Shown one piece after another: positions 56,601 through 64,000 of a stretch of DNA of 64,000 bases. Origin of the DNA: Lotus japonicus (taxonomy: Eukaryota > Streptophyta > Magnoliopsida > Fabales > Fabaceae); assembly GCF_012489685.1 (NCBI RefSeq), contig NC_080043.1, positions 52,288,289-52,352,288 on the forward strand. Direction: 5' to 3'. How positions within the stretch are numbered: the stretch's first letter is position 1; the number at the start of each line of letters is the position of its first letter. Made by a program: the position numbers and the translations under genes. Below the pieces are notes generated by a model. That model was given only the letters and a program-made list of their open reading frames with translations, ran no database searches and was not told where the DNA came from.

Positions 56601-58256
56601 TGGTTTCCACTCTTGTCTCTGTTGATCATGCTGATAGTTCACATAGTATCTATTACTTGGTCTGGGAAACCCAACCAATCTGTAACAGTAAGGCCTTATA
56701 TGCCCAATTCTACCACAATGGTGACATCTCCAGCTAGAGTTTCTCCCACTCCTCACTTGAGGATACACATAAGGTATCTGAGGGTACACATGTTTGACAC
56801 CTTGTTGGAACATCTGGTTGGTCACTTTAAATTATGTTCTTTTCTCGAGGGAACGAACTTGTGCTTAGATTTGCTACCTTCTTCTGATGTGGTTTCCAGA
56901 CCATAACCAATTCCTTTCATATCCTTAGCCATTTTTCCAGTCTCCAGTATTTGGTCTAGCACATCACTGCCCTTATTCAACATTCTTACAGACTTGATCA
57001 TTTCTTCATGTCTTGATTTCAGCACAGAGATCTCCTCTTGAAGACTCTTGTTCATGTCTTTCAGTCTCTTCTTGTCAGCCTCCAGAGCAACTACAGTCAA
57101 TTCCAGTTTCTTGCCATGACTGCATGCCTCTTCCCATTTGTTGAACAACAACCTATATGTTTCAGCAAGCTCTTCCTCAGAGATATCATCATCACTGGAT
57201 CCATTCTCTGAACTGCATTTCACAATAAATCCTAGTACTTGAGTTTCATCTTCTTCTTCAGAATCATCATCAGACCATGTTGCTACCATTCCTTTGCCTT
57301 GTTTCCTCAGATAGGTTGGACATTCAGCCTTGATGTGCCCAAAGCCTTCACACTCATGACACTGGATCCCCTTGCCTTTACTAATCTTGTCTTCTTCCTT
57401 GCCTCTGCGAGAATTAACAAAAATTTTAGGAGTATCAAAACGCTTATCTGAAGTGTTGAATTTTGATCTCTTATCGAACTTCCTCATGACTTTGTTAAAT
57501 TTCTTCCCAAGTAAAGCTATAGCTTCAGCAATATTCTCATCAGCATCTTTCTCACTTTGGCCATCATCTTCAGCATTTGACACAAATTCTATACTCTTGT
57601 TTTTCTTGTCAGATCTCTCATTAATAGACATTTCAAAAGTCTGCAGAGATCCAATAAGCTCATCCACCTTAATACTGCTGATATCTTGGGCTTCTTCAAT
57701 CGTCGTAACCTTCATGTCATATTTCTTAGGCAATGATCTCAGGATCTTCCTCGCAAGCTTCTCTTTAGAGATTTGTTCACCAAGAGCAAATGATGCATTT
57801 GCCAAGTCACGTACTCGCATATGATAGTCAGAGATAGTCTCATCTTCCTTCATTCTCAGATTCTCAAGCTGAGTGGTAAGCAACTGAAGTCTGGACATGC
57901 GTACTCTGGATGTACCTTCATGTGCTACCTTGAGAATTTCCCAAGCATGTGCAGGTGTTGATAAGCCGGAACATGTTCTTGTCGACTCCATTAAAAATAG
58001 CATTCAGTGCCTTGGAGTTGCCTAGAGCTTCCTCATCTTTTTCCTTGTTCCATTCCTCCTCAGGTTTCAGTTCAGTTGTTGAGGTTCCCTCCTTGTCAGC
58101 CTTCACTAGACGTTTCCAACCTTTGACAATTGCCTTCCAAGTTTTACTATCAATGGATTTGAGAAAAGCAACCATACGAGCCTTCCAGTAATCATAGTTG
58201 GTTCCATCCAACATGGGTGGCCTGTTGATAGACCCTCCTTCCTTGCTGTTGTCCAT
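53668..58256 (-). pseudogene. Gag-pol of the inner sirevirus, several breaks
   Basis: Starts MDNSKEGGSINRPP at 58256. Gag: NYDYWKARM, ALNAIFNGVDKNMFRLI; a frameshift near 57955; UBN2 part; CCHC knuckle CHECEGFGHIKAEC (about 57345); coiled-coil region; second knuckle CHHCGRIGHIRPYC (about 56710). Protease DSGCSRHMTG (about 56530), pre-integrase LWHQKMGHLN, integrase DLMGPM and PQQNGVVERK, reverse transcriptase with YVDDI (about 54450), RNase H STAEAEYI. Stops near 55818, 54695 and 54168. At about 54117 roughly 84 codons are missing between DIAFAAG and DERKSTSGG compared with the outer element. Cannot make a working polymerase. Confidence 0.87.
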
Positions 58257-58310
58257 AATACCAGAATGTAGTCTCTCCCTAGATCTCACCCTAAGCAGAA
58301 CAGGATGCTT

Positions 58311-58322
58311 GCTCTGATGCCA
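58311..58322 (-). other. Primer binding site, variant
   Basis: Minus strand TGGCATCAGAGC, two bases inside the LTR. It differs by one base from the perfect initiator-Met-tRNA complement TGGTATCAGAGC. The outer element has the same variant. Confidence 0.75.
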
Positions 58323-58324
58323 AT

Positions 58325-59247
58325 TGAAATTTTGGCACACGTAAGGACAGATGTTTTACGTGATGTCTATGACATCCTATATAACATATTACAAACAGAA
58401 AACCACTTTGACAGAATGTAAAAGTAACAGCAACAAAACACACAAGATTGTTAACCCAGTTCGATGCAAAACCACCTACGTCTGGAGGGCTTCAATCCGA
58501 GAAAGATAATCCACTATATCAGATAATCAAGTACACAAGGTCTTAGATGAATAGCCCCTATTCATAGCCCCTTTCCCTATTTCTATAGTGTCTTAATACT
58601 TAGTCATCCCCCTAAGTATGAGAGCCCCTCTCACTTTCTCACACAATCACTGCCTCAGTGATTGATCCCTTACAAACACAATGAAGACAGATCACACGAT
58701 CAAACAGTTACACAAACTACTCTCAGCCTAACAAGATTTAGTGAAAGCAGCAAGAGAGTTACACACAAGAACACAGTATGAACTCACAAGAAAAACCCTA
58801 ATTTCTTATCTGCTAAAACTCGTAACCTATTAGCTAGGTCTTGGTGTTCACATATAGTAGTTCCTCAGGCCTTGTCTTCCATGGGCTTGAGCAACAAAAA
58901 GTCCATAACATAAACAGGAAGACTATCTTATCAAACCAGCAACAAATCTCTTATTACCAAGATTTGAACAAAAGATAAACCTTCCACAAACAGCCGTTAG
59001 ATCAAATCTGCTGGAATCAATTTAATCACACTTAATAAATCCATCATGCAGCGCGTAGAAGCCTTATAACAAACCCTAGCTTGTTAACCACTTGATCAAT
59101 CCAACGCTTCTGAGATACAACACTTAATCAGACACAGCAGGCCCATAGGGACAAATGTGACAGCCAAGATGCTACAACATCGAGTCCCACAATTTGCCAC
59201 AGAACAACTTAGCTAAAATTTAGACAATCCAAGACAAAGGAACAACA
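58325..59247 (-). repeat. 5' LTR of the inner sirevirus
   Basis: 923 bp, partner of 50121-51043; followed by TSD ATAAT and the outer element's pol. Confidence 0.9.
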
Positions 59248-59252
59248 ATAAT

Positions 59253-62200
59253 TTTCTTGACTTGTAGCAGATGACTTGCTTTAGGAGCTGCTTGATTTCT
59301 TGCACACACACCAACAACAAAGGTGATATCTGGTCTGCTAGCAGTAAGGTACAACAAGCTTCCAATCATGCTTCTATAGAGACTTTGATCAACATCTTCT
59401 CCTTGCTCATCCTTGGTCAATTTGATGTGTGTAGCAGCAGGAGTTCTCTTGTGACCAGCCTTTTCAAGGCCAAACTTCTTGACTAAGCCTTTAACATACC
59501 TACTCTGTGATATGAACATAGAATCCTCCATTTGTTTGACCTGTAGCCCTAGGAAATAATTCAATTCACCAACTAAGCTCATCTCAAATTCAGATTTCAT
59601 TTGTCGGACGAAATGCTCCACCATCGAGTTCGACATTCCTCCAAAAACAATGTCATCCACATAAATCTGTGCTATAATGAGCTTACCTTTGTCATTCTTC
59701 ACAAACAGAGTCTTATCAATTCCACCCTTACAGTAACCATTGCTTACAAGAAACTGAGTTAACCTTTCATACCAAGCCCTAGGTGCTTGCTTCAACCCAT
59801 ACAAGGCTTTCCTCAGTTTGTACACATGGTCAGGATGATGTGGATCTATGAATCCTTTAGGTTGCTCAACATAAACTTCTTCACTCAAATAGCCATTTAG
59901 AAAAGCACTCTTCACGTCCATCTGATAGAGTCTGAACTTCAAAAGACAAGCAACACCTAACAAGCGTCTTATAAATTCCAGTCTAGCTACTGGAGCAAAG
60001 GTCTCATCAAAATCAACCCCTTCTATCTGAGTATATCCTTGAGCAACTACCCTTGCTTTGTTCCTTGTGACTGTTCCAGTTTCATCCAATTTGTTCTTGA
60101 AGATCCACTTGGTGCCAATGATGTTTACTTCTTTAGGTCTAGGCACTAAATCCCACACTTCATTTCTTCTGAACTGCTCTAGCTCTTCTTGCATATCATT
60201 TATCCAGTATTCATCAGTGAGAGCTTCATTGACATTCTTGGGTTCTATCTTAGAGATGAAAAATCCATGAGCAATAAGACTTTTGGATCTGGTAGTCACC
60301 CCTTCTTTAAGATTACCAATGATGTTTTCTTGAGGATGATTCTTCTGAACCCTGATTAATGGAGCTTTGTTTGATGTGATCTCTTTGTCTTCTTGTTCAT
60401 CTGCACTTGTCTCAGAATCATTGTCGAGGACGGTTGTTGGAGCATCGGCTAGAACATCTGCACCATCATCATCTTCATTCAAATTTGTTTCTTCCTTCTT
60501 ACTTGGTTCATCATCCACAGTCACATTTCCAGATTCTATCATGGTCCTTGTGCAAGAATTAAAAACTCTATAAGCTTTGATCAAGCTTCCTCCTAGGATC
60601 ACGATCTGCAAGAATATAGCATTTACTTCCAAATATGTGAAAGTATTTTACAGAAGGCTTTCTACTTTTCCATAGCTCATACTGTGTAGAGGATGTCCCT
60701 GCCCTAATGGTGACCCTATTATGTATGTAACAGGCAGTACTCATAGCTTCAGCCCAGAACTGGTGTGGAATCTTCTTAGCATGTAACATTACTCTTGCTG
60801 ATTCCTGGAGAGTTCTATTTTTTCTTTCAACAATTCCATTCTGCTGTGGAGTGATGGGGGCAGAAAACTCATGACTAATACCTTCTGTTCCACAGAACTC
60901 CAAAAATTTTGAGTTCTCAAACTCCCTTCCATGATCACTTCTGATTCTCACAATCACACAGTTCTTCTCATTTTGAAGTCTCAAAACATAGGTTCTAGAA
61001 TATTTCAAAAGTCTCTGATTTTTCTCTCATAAATTCAACCCATGTATACCTTGAAAAATCATCTACACAGACAAATACATACATTTTTCCTCCCAAGCTT
61101 TCAACCTGCATGGGACCCATAAGATCCATGTGAAGAAATTCCATAACCTTTGCCGTGGTCTGATGTTGGAGCATCTTGTGTGACACTTTGGTTTGTTTTC
61201 CAATCTGACATTCTCCACAAAGCTTTCGTTCTCCCAAGCTCAATTTGGGCAAACCTCTTATTGCTTCATCAGCAATAACCTTTTGCATGCTCCTGTAGTT
61301 GAGATGTCCTAGTCTTTGATGCCATACATTCACCTCATCTTCCTTGGTTATCAAACATCTAGAAACATGAGTTTTTTCCTCTGATGTCCACATATAACAA
61401 TTGTCTTTTGATCTGACTCCTCTCATCACAATTTTGTCATCATCAGTGGTCACAACACATTCTATTTTATTGAACTTCACATCAAACCCTTGGTCATAAA
61501 GTTGGCTTATGCTGATCAGATTTGCCGTTAAACTATTAACAAGTAACACATTATTCAAGTTAGGAGATTCTGTGCTAACAAGCTTTCCTACTCCCTTGAT
61601 CTTTCCTTTAGCTCCATCTCCAAAAGTAACATAGTTGGTGGAGTGACTTATGATGTCTTGTAAGAAGCTCTTGTTCCTGGTCATGTGCTTTGAGCAGCCA
61701 CTATCAAAATACCAATCTTCCTTTGATGATGCTCTGAAAGATGTGTAGGCTACCAGACATCTGACTTCACCCTTGGGCTTCCATTGCTTCCTCATCTAAA
61801 TAGACTTTGAAGACTTGATATTATTGTGCATCATCTGAGGATAGCCATATAACTTGAAACAGTAGCGCTTTATATGACCATTCCTACCACAGTAGTGACA
61901 CTTCCAAGGAACAGTTTTGTCAAAATTAAGTTGGGGGTTCACATGCTGAGGCACATGTCGGGGCAATGGATCTGACAACTGATAATGCCTGGGCTTCTTG
62001 AATTCAGTTTGTTTTGTAGCAGAAACAAATTTCTTTGATCCTTTTCTGATCTTCTTTGTTTGCTGTCTTGTAGTCAAAACCAATTCCCTTCAAACTCCCT
62101 CCTTGCTTGCTAGTTTCTTTCATAATTTCATCAAGCATATCAGAACCACTGTTCAGCATTCTAACAGATTTGTGAGTAGCTTCAAGCTTTCTTGTCAGAG

Positions 62201-63534
62201 TTGCCACTTCCTCTTGAAGTCCTGCATTAATCAACATTAGGTTAGCCTTTTCCATAACGTCAGCATTATTAAACTTACTTTGCCATTCCTCCAGATCTTC
62301 CTTCAGCTTTGTGCTGAGCTCTTTCAGCCTTTCATTCTGAGAAACAAGTTGTTCTATCTCACTTTGCTTTTCTCTCACAAGTTTACATGCTTCTTCCCAC
62401 ATGTTATGTAGCAGCTTGTAAGTCTCAGCCAGTTCCTGATCTGAGATGTCCTCATCACTTGTCTCAGACTCAGAGATGGTTCCAGAGAAAGCATTGACTT
62501 TTTTTGCAGATATCTCCTCCTCATCTTCAGTGTCTTCATCTGACCAAGTTACCCTCATACCTTTCTTCTGCTTCTTTAGATAGGTGGCACATTCAGACCT
62601 GATGTGACCATATCCTTCACATTCATGACACTGCACTCCTTTGTTCTGACCAGATCTTTCTTCTTTCTTGGTCTTTCTCTGTGAATTAGAAAACTTGGGT
62701 TTGTTGTCGAACTTCATGTCCTGGACATTAGGCCTGGCTCTTTTGTCAATCTTTCTCAATGCTCTGTTGAATTATTTTGCTAGCATAGCCAGAGCCTCAG
62801 AAAGGTTTTCACCCTCACAGTCTTCATCATCACCTTCATCAGTGTTAGACACAAAAGCAATACTCTTATTCTTCTTTTCAGACTTTCCACTCAGTTTCAA
62901 CTCAAATGTCTGCAAAGAGCCAATAAGTTCATCAACCTTCATGTTTTCAATGTCTTGAGCCTCCTCAATTGTAGTGACTTTCATAGAAAATTTCTGGGGA
63001 AGAGATCTCAAGATCTTCCTTACAAGCTTCTCATCTGACATAGGTTCTCCCAAAGCAAATGAAGCATTAGACAAGTCACAAACACACATGTGGAATTCAG
63101 AGATAGTCTCTTCTTCAGTCATCATCAAATTTTCAAATTGAGTAGTAAGCATCTGAAGTCTTGACATCCTTACTCGAGTAGTTCCTTCATGTGCAGTCTT
63201 CAGAATTTCCCAAGCATCCTTTGCCACAGTACACGTATTGATCAGCCTAAACATATTCTTGTCAACTCCATTAAAGATAGCATTTAGAGCCTTTGAGTTT
63301 CCAAGAGCAGCTTCATCTTCAACACTGGTCCATTCCTCTTCAGGTTTCTCCACCATAGTGGTAGAGGTTCCTTCAACCTGAGGCTTAGTAGGGTGCTTCC
63401 AACCCTTGACAATATTTCCAAGTCTTGTTTTCAATTGACTTGAGAAAGGCTGTCATGCGAACCTTCCAGTAGTCATAGTTAGTACCATATAGAATGGGTG
63501 GCCTATTGACTAATCATCCCTCCTTGCTATCCAT
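59253..63534 (-). pseudogene. Gag-pol of the outer sirevirus, several breaks
   Basis: Start ATG 63534 (MDSKEG, then TGA as codon 7). Pieces in order: gag PPILYGTNYDYW, frameshift near 63430, ALNAIFNGVDKNMFRLI, a stop near 62772; CCHC CHECEGYGHIRSEC (about 62615); helical spacer; frameshift near 62050; second knuckle CHYCGRNGHIKRYC (about 61885); stop near 61797; protease DSGCSKHMTR; VWHQRLGHLN; integrase MDLMGPMQVESLGGKMY, frameshift near 61000, PQQNGIVERKNRTL; break near 60600; reverse transcriptase with YVDDI (about 59655). It ends at [12 protein letters not shown] where the inner element sits and resumes at 50120. The same protein family as 53668-58256, different subfamily. Confidence 0.87.
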
Positions 63535-63585
63535 GAGAACTTGAATCAAACTCCCTGGAGCTCACCCAGCCAGAATAGGGTGCCT

Positions 63586-63597
63586 GCTCTGATGCCA
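63586..63597 (-). other. Primer binding site, variant
   Basis: Minus strand TGGCATCAGAGC (then AGGCA), two bases inside the 5' LTR. Confidence 0.72.
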
Positions 63598-63599
63598 AT

Positions 63600-64000
63600 T
63601 GTAATTCAGGTTCCCTGTAGTACGAATGTCATGCACGATGCTGGGACAATAGGTTCGACAATCGCTTAACAGTAAAACAGTAACTTAAAACAGAAACAAC
63701 AAAACACAAGAATTGTTAACCTAGTTCAGTGAAAAACTTTCACCTACGTCTGGAGGGTTTGCACCCAAAGAAAGGAAATCCACTATCTCAAGATTCAGGA
63801 ATTACAGACAATCATAAACACAACAGTTCATAGTTCACTTCCTAATCTACCCAGTGTATTTCTACTTAGTATCTCAACCTAAGTATGAGAGCCCCTCTCA
63901 CTTTCTCTCAATCACTGCCACAGTGATTGGTGAACACAATCAACAATCAGAGTTTGAAGGCAATCATACACACAAAACCCTTCTTTGCTTTATAGAATCA
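63600..64000 (-). repeat. 5' LTR of the outer sirevirus, cut by window end
   Basis: Begins TGTAATTCAGGTTCCC and matches 29803-30203 with about 14 differences. By comparison with the 3' LTR it should extend to about 64475. Confidence 0.88.

Larger units (their letters stand above)
50121..59247 (-). mobile_element. Inner sirevirus-type Copia element, TSD ATAAT
   Basis: 9127 bp on the minus strand with ATAAT at 50116-50120 and 59248-59252. LTRs of 923 bp at both ends, primer site, gag-pol with several breaks, env-like ORF and purine tracts. The LTRs differ at roughly 40 positions (~4.4 percent, counted by eye). Inserted in the RNase H region of the outer element's pol. A related, older LTR is at 7210-8132. 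Confidence 0.93.
29803..64000 (-). mobile_element. Outer sirevirus-type Copia element carrying three nested insertions
   Basis: One element on the minus strand: 3' LTR (29803-30377 plus 33961-34260), polypurine tract (34261), env-like ORF (34795-35019 plus 47705-49347), end of pol (49584-50120), rest of gag-pol (59253-63534), primer site (63586-63597) and 5' LTR from 63600, which leaves the window. It is interrupted by a solo LTR, a complete Tekay-like element and a second sirevirus-type element, each with its own TSD. The first 401 bp of its two LTRs differ at about 14 positions (~3.5 percent). Coding regions have several stops and frameshifts, so it is not autonomous. Confidence 0.88.

Noticed and set aside
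1..64000. tRNA, rRNA or organelle genes
   Set aside because: None recognised; initiator tRNA matches are only 12-bp primer sites of retroelements.

Overview
This window comes from a plant nuclear genome, most likely a eudicot and probably a papilionoid legume. The legume call is an inference from the style of the Copia sirevirus-type and Tekay-type elements; no diagnostic gene is present. I recognise no intact ordinary host gene. Almost the whole window is LTR retrotransposons, most of them nested, and most nesting events can be proved by 5-bp target site duplications (TSDs) and by host reading frames that resume on the far side of the insertion.

Left part (1-10042): the 3' end of a sirevirus-type Copia element (several polypurine tracts, LTR 773-2059), a second fragment of that LTR, a decayed Copia gag on the minus strand split by a solo LTR (3781-6682, TSD TCTTG), a sirevirus LTR (7210-8132), and a truncated LTR of the same class as the solo LTR (8138-10042). 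Next (10043-21002): a diverged LTR fragment split by a 3.6 kb solo LTR (11119-14741, TSD AAACG), a decayed plant-transposon-domain ORF, and two diverged Tat/Athila-like LTRs carrying unusual CpG-rich inverted repeats.

Middle (21228-27847): a minus-strand host gene for an ATL-type RING-H2 E3 ubiquitin ligase, cut by a 343-bp TRIM element (TSD AAATC) and by a Copia element (TSD AAATT). Removing both restores an uninterrupted frame of about 187 codons. The Copia locus also carries a 631-bp duplicated piece of the gene at a recombinant junction. It encodes an almost intact gag-pol with one in-frame TAG.

Right part (29803-64000): one sirevirus-type Copia element on the minus strand, running out of the window, with three insertions inside it: a solo LTR in its 3' LTR (30378-33955, TSD GATTG), a complete young Tekay-like chromovirus in its env-like ORF (35020-47704, TSD GTCTG, two 4011-bp LTRs with one difference seen), and a second sirevirus-type element in its pol (50121-59247, TSD ATAAT).

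The most novel signal is inside the long LTRs of the Tekay-like element and its relatives. On the sense strand each looks like a small spliced gene: TATA box (clear in the Tekay type), GA-rich leader, AG|GTAA-type donor, a 1.5-2 kb intron, and an acceptor immediately before the ATG of a small protein. The protein shares a core (W, G, R, Y, G) between LTR subfamilies that are otherwise strongly diverged. The predicted introns carry tandem hairpins whose stems covary around constant loops. Because the unit lies wholly in the LTR, solo LTRs keep it.
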